A stretch of DNA of 64,000 bases from JBAYNW01 sp041678605 (GCA_041678605.1 JBAYNW010000008.1:1-64000), one strand, 5' to 3'; positions 41,509-49,417 are shown, numbered from the stretch's first letter. Numbers and translations are program-made. The notes: generated by a model not told the origin, from the sequence alone.

Positions 41509-42144
41509 ATGATGGCGAAAAAAGAGAAATTAGAAAATTTAGAAGAAGACTTTCAGGTTGAAGAAACTCTTGATGCAGCTCAAGAAGTCGCTGTTGAGCA
41601 GGATAAACCGGCTAAAACAGCACAAAAACGCTGGTATATTGTCCACACGTATTCAGGCCACGAAAACAAGGTTAAGGTTAACCTCGAAAAACGTATTGAA
41701 TATATGAATATGGGCGAAAAAATCTTTAGAGTAGAAGTTCCTCAAAAAACCGTTACTCAAATTAAGGGCGGCAAAAAGCTGGAAAGGGAAGAAAAAATCT
41801 TTCCGGGATATGTTCTGGTAGAGATGATAATGGATGATGACAGCTGGTACGTCGTAAGACACACGGCAGGTGTTACAAAATTCGTCGGCTCTGCGAAAAA
41901 ACCGGTTGCGGCAAAAGACAGTGAAATCAAAAAAATTATTCACCGCTCTCAAACTCAAACCCAAAAAATTCAGCTTGATGTTAAGGCTGGAGATAAGGTC
42001 AGAATTATCTCAGGTCCGTTCTCTGATTTCGTCGGGGATATTACGGAAGTTTATCCTGATAAGTCAAAATTGAGAGCAAATGTTTCAATCTTCGGACGTG
42101 AAACACCTGTCGAATTGGAATATAAACAGATACAAAAATTGTAA
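41509..42144 (+). CDS. nusG: Transcription termination/antitermination protein NusG
   Basis: 211 aa. An acidic N-terminal extension of about 40 residues precedes the NGN domain (WYIVHTYSGHENKVKVNLEK; FPGYVLVEM; VRHTAGVTKFVG). The KOW domain is at the C-terminus (KAGDKVRIISGPFSDFVGDI). Start chosen at the first ATG of an ATG-ATG pair, 14 nt after secE. Confidence 0.95.
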   Translation: MMAKKEKLENLEEDFQVEETLDAAQEVAVEQDKPAKTAQKRWYIVHTYSGHENKVKVNLEKRIEYMNMGEKIFRVEVPQKTVTQIKGGKKLEREEKIFPGYVLVEMIMDDDSWYVVRHTAGVTKFVGSAKKPVAAKDSEIKKIIHRSQTQTQKIQLDVKAGDKVRIISGPFSDFVGDITEVYPDKSKLRANVSIFGRETPVELEYKQIQKL

Positions 42145-42163
42145 AAAAGGAGTATACAAAAAA

Positions 42164-42589
42164 ATGGCAAAGAAAGTAATAGGAAAAATTAAACTTCAAA
42201 TAGAAGCGGGAAAAGCAAATCCGTCACCACCGGTAGGTCCGGCATTAGGACAACACGGTGTTAACATCATGGATTTTTGCAAACAGTTTAACGCAAAAAC
42301 AGAGTCGAAAGCAGGATACATTATTCCTGTCGTTATAGATGTTTACGAAGACAGAAGCTTTTCGTTCATCACAAAATCACCGCCGGCTGCGGGTTTGATT
42401 AAAAAAGCAATAAACATTCCAAAAGGTTCAGCCACACCTAACAAGGACAAGGTTGGCGAAATAACTCAGGCACAAATGGAAGAAATTGCAAAAACAAAAA
42501 TGGAAGATTTGAACGCAACTTCGCTCGAAAGTGCCGTAAAAATGATTAAGGGTACCGCTCGTGCAATGGGCGTTACTGTTAGTGAGTAG
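42164..42589 (+). CDS. rplK: 50S ribosomal protein L11
   Basis: 141 aa, exact family length. Begins AKKVIGKIKLQIEAGKANPS, then PPVGPALGQHGVNIMDFCKQ. The C-terminal rRNA-binding domain ends KMIKGTARAMGVTV. The start after SD AAGGAG rules out the frame reaching back into nusG. Confidence 0.97.
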   Translation: MAKKVIGKIKLQIEAGKANPSPPVGPALGQHGVNIMDFCKQFNAKTESKAGYIIPVVIDVYEDRSFSFITKSPPAAGLIKKAINIPKGSATPNKDKVGEITQAQMEEIAKTKMEDLNATSLESAVKMIKGTARAMGVTVSE

Positions 42590-42679
42590 TAAATAGCAAA
42601 AGGTAGGATGGGCTGAAGCCCATCAACTCAACAATTTGGGAGTTCTTAATCGAACGTTACCACCAAGAAGGAGAAAACA

Positions 42680-43402
42680 ATGGCAAAATTAACTAAAAAA
42701 CAAAAGAAAATGCAGGAAATGCTTGAAGGGTTTGAACAACCCTCAAATGCAACTGATGCTGTCAAAAAATTACAAGAAATTTCAAAGGAAGTTTCCAAAT
42801 TCAACGAAACCGTTGAATGCCACTTCCGCTTAGGAATTGACGTAAAACACGCAGATCAGCAAATTCGCTCAACCACTGTTTTACCGGCAGGATTGGGAAA
42901 AGAAATCAGAGTTTGCGTTATTGCAAAAGGACCAAAGGCGACCGAAGCTAAGGATGCCGGTGCAGACGAAGCCGGTGCTGAAGAAGTTATCGAAAAAATC
43001 GAAAAAGGCTGGTATGAATTTGATACCCTCATTGCAACTCCCGACTGTATGGGAATGTTGGGCAAGCTGGGACGGGTTTTGGGGCCTAAAGGTTTGATGC
43101 CGAACCCTAAAACAGGAACAGTTACGATGGATATCGCTGCCGCTGTTAAAGACGCTAAGGCGGGGAAGATTGAATTCAGAGCCGACAAACAGGGTGTAGT
43201 TCACTGCCCTATCGGAAAAATTCAATTTAAAACCGCTGATTTGCTTAAAAACTTTGCAACTCTTGCAGATGCGATTTTGAGAGCAAGACCTTCATCATCA
43301 AAGGGAACATTTATCAAGTCTTTGTATCTGACAACAACAATGGGACCAAGCATTAAATTGGAAACCAAAAACTTGTCAACAGAAGTAAAAGAACTTATAT
43401 AG
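42680..43402 (+). CDS. rplA: 50S ribosomal protein L1
   Basis: 240 aa. Conserved RLGIDVKHADQQIRSTTVLP, GLGKEIRVCVIAKG and LGPKGLMPNPKTGTVT. A short hairpin repeat (GATGGGCTGAAGCCCATC) separates it from rplK, and SD AAGGAG precedes it. rplJ/rplL do not follow; tmk comes next. L1 usually represses its own operon by binding the mRNA; I could not identify the site. Confidence 0.97.
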   Translation: MAKLTKKQKKMQEMLEGFEQPSNATDAVKKLQEISKEVSKFNETVECHFRLGIDVKHADQQIRSTTVLPAGLGKEIRVCVIAKGPKATEAKDAGADEAGAEEVIEKIEKGWYEFDTLIATPDCMGMLGKLGRVLGPKGLMPNPKTGTVTMDIAAAVKDAKAGKIEFRADKQGVVHCPIGKIQFKTADLLKNFATLADAILRARPSSSKGTFIKSLYLTTTMGPSIKLETKNLSTEVKELI

Positions 43403-43407
43403 ATTGA

Positions 43408-43482
43408 AAGGCTTAAAGGGTGAATGGGTGAATGGTTATAAAATTAACTTTTCACCCTTCACCTTTTCACCTGTTAAGCTTA
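43408..43482. repeat. Palindromic short-repeat block (GGGTGAA / TTCACCC)
   Basis: AAGGCTTAAAGGGTGAATGG and the adjoining GGTGAA units face TTCACCCTTCACCTTTTCACC and GTTAAGCTT across a short AT tip. It lies between rplA and tmk and could act as an attenuator for the ribosomal block. Confidence 0.65.
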
Positions 43483-43501
43483 TTAAACAAGGATTTTAAA
43501 T

Positions 43502-44128
43502 ATGAATAAGGGTTTATTTATAACATTTGAAGGAGCGGACGGTTGCGGAAAAACAACGCAGCTTAATCTGCTGGCAGAATATTTGAAGCAAAAGGGCTTT
43601 GAGGTTTTAATTACAAGGGAACCCGGTGCGGTCGGTTTGGGTGAAAAAATTCGGGATATTTTGCTGAATTATGATGGAGAAGTTTCGCCAAACTGCGAAG
43701 CGTTTTTGTTTTTGGCAGACAGGGCTCAAAATGTTGATATGATAATCAAACCGGCTATTGAAGCGGGCAAAATAGTTTTGTGCGACAGGCATACCGATTC
43801 AACCATTGCTTATCAAGGGTACGGCAGAGGGGTTGATTTGGTGCAGGCTAAAATGCTTAACAGAATTGCCACAAGCTCTCTTGTGCCGGATTTAACATTT
43901 GTTTTTGATGTTGACGTCGAGACTTCTATGTCACGTGTCGGCAAGAGCAAAGACCGGATGGAATCCGCGGGGGTGGAATTTCATAACAGAGTCAGAGAAG
44001 GTTATCTTAAAATTGCAAAAGAAGAACCGGACAGGGTAAAAGTTATAAATTCAAACGACACAGTTGAAAACATTTTTGAGGGGGTAAAAAAATTTACTGA
44101 AGATATTTTGTGTCATTGCGAGGAGTGA
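43502..44128 (+). CDS. tmk: Thymidylate kinase
   Basis: 208 aa. Phosphorylates dTMP to dTDP. P-loop FEGADGCGKTTQ at residues 8-19; REPG motif at residues 39-42; CDRHTDSTIAYQGYGRGVD with the DR motif near 97. The last six codons (LCHCEE) and the TGA stop come from a family B repeat that abuts the gene. Confidence 0.96.
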   Translation: MNKGLFITFEGADGCGKTTQLNLLAEYLKQKGFEVLITREPGAVGLGEKIRDILLNYDGEVSPNCEAFLFLADRAQNVDMIIKPAIEAGKIVLCDRHTDSTIAYQGYGRGVDLVQAKMLNRIATSSLVPDLTFVFDVDVETSMSRVGKSKDRMESAGVEFHNRVREGYLKIAKEEPDRVKVINSNDTVENIFEGVKKFTEDILCHCEE

Positions 44129-44160
44129 GCAAAGCGAATGACGCGGCAATCCAAAATGAG
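44111..44160. repeat. Family B repeat copy 4, forms the 3' end of tmk
   Basis: TGTCATTGCGAGGAGTGAG is the usual left end of the family, followed by GAATGACGCGGCAATCC. The repeat supplies the tmk stop codon. Confidence 0.78.
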
Positions 44161-44201
44161 GCAGAAGTTAGGATTTACCTCTCAACAACATAAGGTAAAA
44201 A

Positions 44202-44729
44202 ATGACAATATTCAATGAAAAGACATTATCAGAAACAAAAGTGTTCGACGGAAAATTTATTCAGGTTAGTAAATATGACGTTGAACTTTCTACGGGGATA
44301 AGAGGTATCAGGGAAGTCGTGCATCACCCCGGCGGGGTCGTCGTGGTGGCGATGAAAGATGAAAAAATTTTAATGGTAAAACAGTACCGCTATCCGATAA
44401 AACAGGTTTCGCTGGAACTGCCTGCTGGCAGACTTGAGCCAAACGAAGACCCTGAGTTGGCTATAAAAAGAGAACTTGAAGAAGAAACAGGACACACCGC
44501 AAAAACGTGGAAGTCTTTGGGTTATATTTACACGACTCCCGGAATTTGCGACGAAAAATTATATTCGTATTATGCAACAGATTTAGAATTTACAAAACAA
44601 AATCCCGACGATGGTGAAATTATAGAATATTTCGAGTATAATCTTGATGAGGTCTTTGAAATGGTAAAATCAGGCAAAATCAACGATGCAAAGACTATTT
44701 GTGCATTAACAAGAGCTTTTAAGATGTAA
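44202..44729 (+). CDS. NUDIX hydrolase (ADP-ribose pyrophosphatase type)
   Basis: 175 aa. The Nudix box is ELPAGRLEPNEDPELAIKRE with the following LEEETGHTA, intact with the metal-binding REx2EE. EVVHHPGGVVVVAMKDEKIL and KQYRYPIKQVSLELPAGRLE are typical of the NudF subgroup. It hydrolyses ADP-ribose or related nucleotides to remove toxic metabolites. Short gap after tmk. Confidence 0.92.
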   Translation: MTIFNEKTLSETKVFDGKFIQVSKYDVELSTGIRGIREVVHHPGGVVVVAMKDEKILMVKQYRYPIKQVSLELPAGRLEPNEDPELAIKRELEEETGHTAKTWKSLGYIYTTPGICDEKLYSYYATDLEFTKQNPDDGEIIEYFEYNLDEVFEMVKSGKINDAKTICALTRAFKM

Positions 44730-44761
44730 AATAACAGCAACATAAATCTTTGAGAAGGTGT

Positions 44762-45169
44762 CTATTTAACCTTTACATCCTTTATCAGGCCACTTATTTC
44801 GTCATACTTATTTGTAAAAAGGTCAGCAACTTTGAGAAAAAATTTTACCCAGCCACCTTTGCCGCTTATCTTTTCTACCGCAATTGTTTCACCTTTAGAG
44901 ACGTTATATGCCCTATATCGATAGACATATTCATGTAACCCACCTTCTTTATCGCGTTCAAAGCGAAGAAGCTCGTCAGGATGTGTATCTCTAATCGCTT
45001 TTAACGCTTTTACAATCTTGACACGGTCTTTAATTGTAGTACAAGAGCTTAGTAATTCATCCCGAAAATTATCAGGTGCTATTATCTTCCCCGTAAAAGT
45101 GGTGTTTTTGCATTGATTGTTTTTGTTGTACACATTTGAATAATTCAAATTAGTCGGTGTAAGTCCCAT
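44762..45169 (-). CDS. Hypothetical protein with N-terminal F-x-G tag
   Basis: 135 aa. The tail (LNYSNVYNKNNQCKNTTFTG) is Asn-rich and ends in TFTGK. The body contains a helical region and a GETIAVEKISGKGGWVKFFL segment with a Gly-rich turn. No signal peptide or membrane helix, no recognised family. It is convergent with the NUDIX gene and divergent from the orphan antitoxin. The 250 nt upstream contain ACGTAAC/GTTACATGT sequence but not the TAGCAAAA motif. Confidence 0.68.
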   Translation of the reverse strand: MGLTPTNLNYSNVYNKNNQCKNTTFTGKIIAPDNFRDELLSSCTTIKDRVKIVKALKAIRDTHPDELLRFERDKEGGLHEYVYRYRAYNVSKGETIAVEKISGKGGWVKFFLKVADLFTNKYDEISGLIKDVKVK

Positions 45170-45286
45170 AATTATTGCATCCTTTCTCCCTTAAGGGAAA
45201 ATACGTAACATGTAACCTAAAACCCGTGAAAATTTTCTTTGTTACTTTCCTGCTATTTTTTTTGAAACATTTACAATTTGTAACAC

Positions 45287-45315
45287 TTGACTTTTTGTCA
45301 TTAATATGCGACAAT
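45287..45315 (+). promoter_or_regulatory. Promoter of the orphan HigA-type locus, leaderless
   Basis: TTGACT (45287-45292), 17 nt, GACAAT (45310-45315). The ATG of the toxin stub at 45323 follows after 7 nt. Confidence 0.65.
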
Positions 45316-45322
45316 AATTGTT

Positions 45323-45424
45323 ATGATAGATATTAAATACAAAATAGAAATTTATTCGGACATTAAAGGCAAAGAACCATTTGTTCAATGGCTTGAGGGG
45401 TTGGAAAAGAAAATTATAAAATGA
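45323..45424 (+). pseudogene. RelE/Gp49-like toxin stub (first 33 codons)
   Basis: MIDIKYKIEIYSDIKGKEPF then VQWLEGLEKKIIK is a clean match to the first strand and helix of phage-derived Gp49-like toxins (IEIY...GKEPF..WL..L). The TGA overlaps the antitoxin ATG (ATGA). A full toxin would be about 100 aa, so most of it is deleted in frame with the antidote start. The overlap keeps the translational coupling of the original pair. Confidence 0.75.
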
Positions 45425-45714
45425 GAAAATATGATGAATACTTGATAGAAAGTTTAAAAAACCCTAAAGAAGCTGAGGGTTATTTGAATGCTTCTTTAGA
45501 AGCTTACATGGAAGATAACGATGCTTCCGCTTTGATGTTATCATTAGAACATTTAGCGAGAGCAAAATATTCGATTACTCAAGTTTCTAGGCAGACAGGA
45601 ATTCCAAGACAAAATTTATATAAGATTTTTGATAATGAAACAAATCCAAACTTTAACACGGTTTTTACGCTGATTAAATCTTTGGGGTTTAAACTTGTAG
45701 CACGAAATTGTTAA
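45421..45714 (+). CDS. HigA-type addiction-module antidote, orphan
   Basis: 97 aa. It has the N-terminal YDEYLIESLKNPKEAEGYLN and a helix-turn-helix AKYSITQVSRQTGIPRQNLY, then IFDNETNPNFNTVFTLIKSL. The family is normally the second gene of a toxin-antidote pair. The toxin is now a 33-codon stub. The coding start overlaps the stub stop by 3 nt. It has no own SD, so it depends on coupling. Confidence 0.85.
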   Translation: MRKYDEYLIESLKNPKEAEGYLNASLEAYMEDNDASALMLSLEHLARAKYSITQVSRQTGIPRQNLYKIFDNETNPNFNTVFTLIKSLGFKLVARNC

Positions 45715-45732
45715 TATAATCAGGAAAGCATT

Positions 45733-46542
45733 ATGTCCAAAATCAAACTAATCGCAACAGATATTGACGGAACTATTTTAAAATACAACTTTGAATTCAA
45801 TCAGGAGGTTAAGGATTGCATCAGAAAATTAACCAAAGAGGGTGTAAAAGTTGTGCTTGTAACCGGCAGGATGAACGCCGCAACCGATTACATAGCAAAA
45901 GAATTGGGTTTGGAAACTCCGATTGTGTCATATCAGGGCGGGTTAATTAAGCACGGCGAAGAAATTTTGTACGAAAAAAACCTCGACCCGAAATGTGCAA
46001 GGGAAATTATAAAATGGGCGAAGAAAAACAATGTTCACCTTAATTTGTACATGAATGACCAGCTTTACGTTGAAAAAGATGATTCTATAATCCGCCGCTA
46101 CACGGGCGAACGTTCCGCGGATTTTATCGTAAAATCTTTTGAAAAAGTCAGGCTAGAGAGAATTAACAAAATGCTTGCGATAAATTTTGAGGACGAAAAC
46201 AAGGTCACAATGTGGAAAGAATACCTCGAAGTTAAATATAACAGCGAAGTTCACGTCGTGAAATCAATGCCTTATTTCTGCGAAATCTGTCACCCGCAGG
46301 CAAAAAAGTCCTGTGCGGTAAATTTTTTGAAAGACTATTACGGGCTTAAAAAGGAAGAAATTTTAACAATCGGCGACCAGAACAACGACATTGAACTTTT
46401 GTCCGCAGGCGGAATAAAGGTCGCAATGGGCAACGCCACAGAAGAATTAAAAAAAGTGGCGGACTATGTGACCGACACGGTCAACAACAACGGATTTGTC
46501 AAGGCCGTAGAAAGGTTCATTTATGACGAAGCAAGATTATAG
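45733..46542 (+). CDS. HAD superfamily phosphatase (Cof type)
   Basis: 269 aa. Motif I ATDIDGTILKYNFEF (DxD); a Cof-type cap domain follows (about residues 80-190); motifs III/IV FLKDYYGLKKEEILTIGDQN then NDIELLSAGG. These enzymes dephosphorylate sugar phosphates or FMN. The last 20 nt overlap ispF. Confidence 0.9.
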   Translation: MSKIKLIATDIDGTILKYNFEFNQEVKDCIRKLTKEGVKVVLVTGRMNAATDYIAKELGLETPIVSYQGGLIKHGEEILYEKNLDPKCAREIIKWAKKNNVHLNLYMNDQLYVEKDDSIIRRYTGERSADFIVKSFEKVRLERINKMLAINFEDENKVTMWKEYLEVKYNSEVHVVKSMPYFCEICHPQAKKSCAVNFLKDYYGLKKEEILTIGDQNNDIELLSAGGIKVAMGNATEELKKVADYVTDTVNNNGFVKAVERFIYDEARL

Positions 46543-47023
46543 AATAGGAACAGGATACGACATTCACAAATTGGAAGAGGGCCGTGACTTGATTATCGGC
46601 GGGGTAAAAATTCCGCACTTAAAAGGACTTTTAGGACATTCCGATGCAGATGTTTTAATCCACGCGATAATTGACGCCATGCTGGGTGCTTTGGGTCTGC
46701 CTGATATCGGAACGCTTTTTCCTGATGATGACCCTCGGGATAAAAATATTTCAAGTACAATTCTGCTCGAAAAAGCTTACGCTCTTGTCTTAGAAAAAGG
46801 ATATGAAATTAACAATATAGATTCAAATATAATCGCTCAAGAGCCTAAAATGATGCCGTACATACCGCAAATGAAAAAAAATCTGGCAAAAACGCTTAAC
46901 GTTGAAGAAGATTCAATTTCAATCAAAGCAAAAACCAACGAAAAAATGGACGCAGTTGGTGAATTGCTTGCGATTGAGGCAAATGGGATTGTTTTATTGG
47001 TTAGAAAAACTACGTCACCCTGA
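46523..47023 (+). CDS. ispF: 2-C-methyl-D-erythritol 2,4-cyclodiphosphate synthase
   Basis: 166 aa. It starts with YRIGTGYDIHKLEEGRDLII, with the zinc-binding DxH; HSDADVLIHAIIDAMLGALG and the C-terminal KAKTNEKMDAVGE are intact. It makes the cyclic diphosphate of the MEP pathway. The final residues (TTSP) and stop TGA are encoded in the left end of family A repeat copy 2. It overlaps the HAD gene by 20 nt, so the two genes are cotranscribed. Confidence 0.95.
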   Translation: MTKQDYRIGTGYDIHKLEEGRDLIIGGVKIPHLKGLLGHSDADVLIHAIIDAMLGALGLPDIGTLFPDDDPRDKNISSTILLEKAYALVLEKGYEINNIDSNIIAQEPKMMPYIPQMKKNLAKTLNVEEDSISIKAKTNEKMDAVGELLAIEANGIVLLVRKTTSP

Positions 47024-47168
47024 ATTTATTTCCGCGGAGATGATTTTGTAAACAAAATCTATCTCCCCGACACTGTTTTCTAAGCTCGTTCCTCGCAAAG
47101 AAAACAAGAGGCAGGGTCGTCGCATAAGCAAACAACCTTGCGATGCTGAATCAAGTTCAGCATGACGT
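47012..47168. repeat. Dispersed palindromic repeat family A, copy 2
   Basis: ACGTCACCCTGAA at the left, TTCAGCATGACGT at the right. The inner segment with GATGATTTTGTAAACAAAAT and CTCGTTCCTCGCAAAGAAAA is nearly identical to copy 1 at 11936. It lies between ispF and gloA and provides the ispF stop. Confidence 0.9.
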
Positions 47169-47186
47169 TAAAGAAAAGGAGACATT

Positions 47187-47561
47187 ATGAAACTATTACA
47201 TACAATGATAAGAGTAAAAGATATCCAAAAATCGCTTAAATTTTATGAAGAACTACTCGATTTGAAAGTGACTAAAGAAAAACGTTTGGATGATTGTAAT
47301 TTGTATTTTCTTTCGGACAATGAAGGTTACACACAAATTGAATTAACGTATAATGACGAAACACCGGAAAACGGTTATGAAGTCGGAACAGGTTTTGGCC
47401 ACTTCGCTTTTGAGGTGAAATCCTTGGAGGAATTCAGCAAAAAATTGCACGGACTCGGTTATGAATATCTGTACGAACCCTTCAGACTCTCGGCTGTCGG
47501 CTCAACAATTGCATTTATAAAAGACCCCGACGGATATGAAATTGAATTGATAGAAGGCTAA
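47187..47561 (+). CDS. gloA: Lactoylglutathione lyase (glyoxalase I) family
   Basis: 124 aa. The beta-alpha-beta-beta-beta motif is repeated twice: LLHTMIRVKDIQKSLKFYEE with His-5 as the first metal ligand and GHFAFEVKSLEEFSKKLHG in the second half. It ends DPDGYEIELIEG with the catalytic Glu. It detoxifies methylglyoxal as a thiol adduct. SD AAAAGGAG. Confidence 0.9.
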   Translation: MKLLHTMIRVKDIQKSLKFYEELLDLKVTKEKRLDDCNLYFLSDNEGYTQIELTYNDETPENGYEVGTGFGHFAFEVKSLEEFSKKLHGLGYEYLYEPFRLSAVGSTIAFIKDPDGYEIELIEG

Positions 47562-47567
47562 TCGCTG

Positions 47568-47754
47568 CAATGAGGCTGTCTAAAAAGTCCCCTCTTAACA
47601 ACTAGCGTCGTGCCGGAACACGGGTTATCGGCTCCTCGTAGATTGTCCTTAATCCGGCATCACACACGTGAGATCCCGAATAGGGGATGATTTTTTTGAA
47701 GCCGATAATTTATGTTTCGGGATGACGAGGGGGACTTTTTGGACAGCCTCATTG
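47568..47754. mobile_element. MITE-like element with 25-nt terminal inverted repeats
   Basis: The left end, CAATGAGGCTGTCTAAAAAG then TCCCCT (47568-47593), is the complement of the right end, AGGGGGACTTTTTGGACAGCCTCATTG (47728-47754), with one mismatch. Length is about 187 bp, with no coding capacity. The inside contains GGGTTATCGGCTC, also present in family B. The ends resemble those of IS elements whose ends carry GGCTGTCTAAAA, but no transposase is present. No target-site duplication was established. Confidence 0.82.
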
Positions 47755-47770
47755 ATTGTTAAAATCTTAT

Positions 47771-49147
47771 TTATTGCCCGAGATTTTTCTTCACTTCTTT
47801 TTTGTATATTTCAACATTTGGCTGCAACACTTCAGGTAGGGCCTTGTCGGCAGAAGTTATCCCACCGGCTTTTTGCCTTAGCATGTTCCCCGTGTAAAGA
47901 GTTTCAAAGTGCTTAAGTTCAATGAATCTTGCAACAGATTCAGGCGACAAATCCTTTAACTCGATTTTTGATACGGGGTGTTGAGCTTCATAGGCTTTCA
48001 TTGCACCTGAAAGAAGTGCGGTTGTTGCTTTATCTTGAGGTTTTACATAAATAAAGGTGTAGAAAGAATCTTTGTTGTTTGGATCCAAATCAGATTCTGC
48101 ATTGTAGTGCAAGTATCCGGGTCCGATATTAGTATCGGTAGAAATTTGGGATTTCAAAGATTCATTTTTCATTTGTTTTTCCCAAAGGGTAGAGCCTGCG
48201 AAAGCATCTCCGAAATATTCAATAAAGTGTTTGTTATTGCCCTGAGTTTTCGCTTCAGTGTTAAATGCCGCAAGCTTTAGGGCTTCATTTTTATTAATGT
48301 CGGGATTTAAAAATTCTTTTTGTGCCGAAAGTGAAGTTTTAAGCATTTTTGCCGTATCTTCTTTGCTTACGCCGGCATAAGCCATTGTGAACAAAGTAGG
48401 GTCATCAAAGATGGAAAATCTTCCACCGACATCGTCGTGGACAAGCCCTGACAATTTGATGTCGCCCTTGTCTACGATTTGCCGTAACTTGCTTTTTTCA
48501 CTCGACTGGTCAGTCATTGCGATAAATCTATCGGAAACATCCTGTTTGCCTAATTTTTCTTGCAATAACTTTCTGGCACTTTCGTAAGCTACCGTTGTTT
48601 CAAGCGTTCCGCCGGATTTTGATACTACGAGAAATTTTGTTTTGTTCAAATCGAGTCCGTCTGTGAAGTGTTTAAAACTTTGGGGGTCGATTCCTGAATA
48701 GAAATGAACGTTTGAATCTTTGCCGAGCATTTTAATCATGGCTTCTGTTGTATGGCGGGAACCGCCTATTCCTAAGACGGCTATATCCGTGAACCCGCCT
48801 TGTTTAGCCTGATTTGCCAAATCATATATTTTATCTAAGTTTTCAAGTTGATTTTTTGGCAAAACCCCTATCCAATTAAGAAACTGCCCCGGTTTTCCGG
48901 CTCTTGATGCGATATCATCAACCGCCTTTTGTCCTAAATCTTTATATGATTGCAAATTGGTCGGGCCAATTTTGACAATTACATCTTTGTTTTTATTGAT
49001 AATTATTCCCTGATAAGCAGCAGAAAGCAAATTGCTGTCACTTACAGGCTTTGCCTGCCCCGCAGCCGTTTCTTGCACAGGTGCCTGTTTCACCGTCGGG
49101 ACCGAATTAACCGGCGGTACTTGAATTGAATTGTGTAGACTAATCAT
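47771..49147 (-). CDS. pgi: Glucose-6-phosphate isomerase-like protein
   Basis: 458 aa. Two SIS domains: IAVLGIGGSRHTTEAMIKML and VVSKSGGTLETTVAYESARK. These are near the canonical GIGGS and SKSGTT loops but slightly divergent. The first 60 or so residues (VNSVPTVKQAPVQETAAGQA) form a low-complexity extension that is not part of the enzyme. SD AAGGAGG fixes the start; an in-frame extension to 49201 was rejected. Confidence 0.85.
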   Translation of the reverse strand: MISLHNSIQVPPVNSVPTVKQAPVQETAAGQAKPVSDSNLLSAAYQGIIINKNKDVIVKIGPTNLQSYKDLGQKAVDDIASRAGKPGQFLNWIGVLPKNQLENLDKIYDLANQAKQGGFTDIAVLGIGGSRHTTEAMIKMLGKDSNVHFYSGIDPQSFKHFTDGLDLNKTKFLVVSKSGGTLETTVAYESARKLLQEKLGKQDVSDRFIAMTDQSSEKSKLRQIVDKGDIKLSGLVHDDVGGRFSIFDDPTLFTMAYAGVSKEDTAKMLKTSLSAQKEFLNPDINKNEALKLAAFNTEAKTQGNNKHFIEYFGDAFAGSTLWEKQMKNESLKSQISTDTNIGPGYLHYNAESDLDPNNKDSFYTFIYVKPQDKATTALLSGAMKAYEAQHPVSKIELKDLSPESVARFIELKHFETLYTGNMLRQKAGGITSADKALPEVLQPNVEIYKKEVKKNLGQ

Positions 49148-49218
49148 TTTTCCTCCTTTTACCATCTTTATTAGTCTAATACTTAGTAATTCAAATTTCA
49201 AGCCTGAATTGAAAAAGG

Positions 49219-49248
49219 TTGATTAATTGTAATTTTTTTGTATATAAT
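49219..49248 (+). promoter_or_regulatory. Candidate promoter of rex
   Basis: TTGATT (49219-49224), 18 nt, TATAAT (49243-49248). The family A element at 49252-49374 follows, so any transcript would carry it in its 5' leader before rex. Confidence 0.5.
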
Positions 49249-49251
49249 GAA

Positions 49252-49374
49252 GATGCGGAATTATTCCCGTTTACGTCACCCTGAATTTATTTCAGGGTCG
49301 CAAAGTCGCTCGCTGATGCGATGCTGAAGCAAGTTCAGCATGACGTGAGTCGTTTTTTGGAATAATTCCGCATC
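49252..49374. mobile_element. Family A element, copy 3, with complete 16-nt terminal inverted repeats
   Basis: GATGCGGAATTATTCC (49252-49267) and GGAATAATTCCGCATC (49359-49374) are perfect inverted repeats. Between them sit the TACGTCACCCTGAA and TTCAGCATGACGT arms. It is 123 bp, non-coding, in the 5' region of rex. This is the most complete copy; copy 1 has only the right end. Confidence 0.88.
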
Positions 49375-49417
49375 CTCAATAGGGAAAATAATCACAATTA
49401 ATTGGTTGAAGGATTAA

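Noticed and set aside
47668..47916. Open reading frame over the MITE and pgi end
   Set aside because: It is a frame running through the non-coding element into the opposite strand of pgi, with no start signal.
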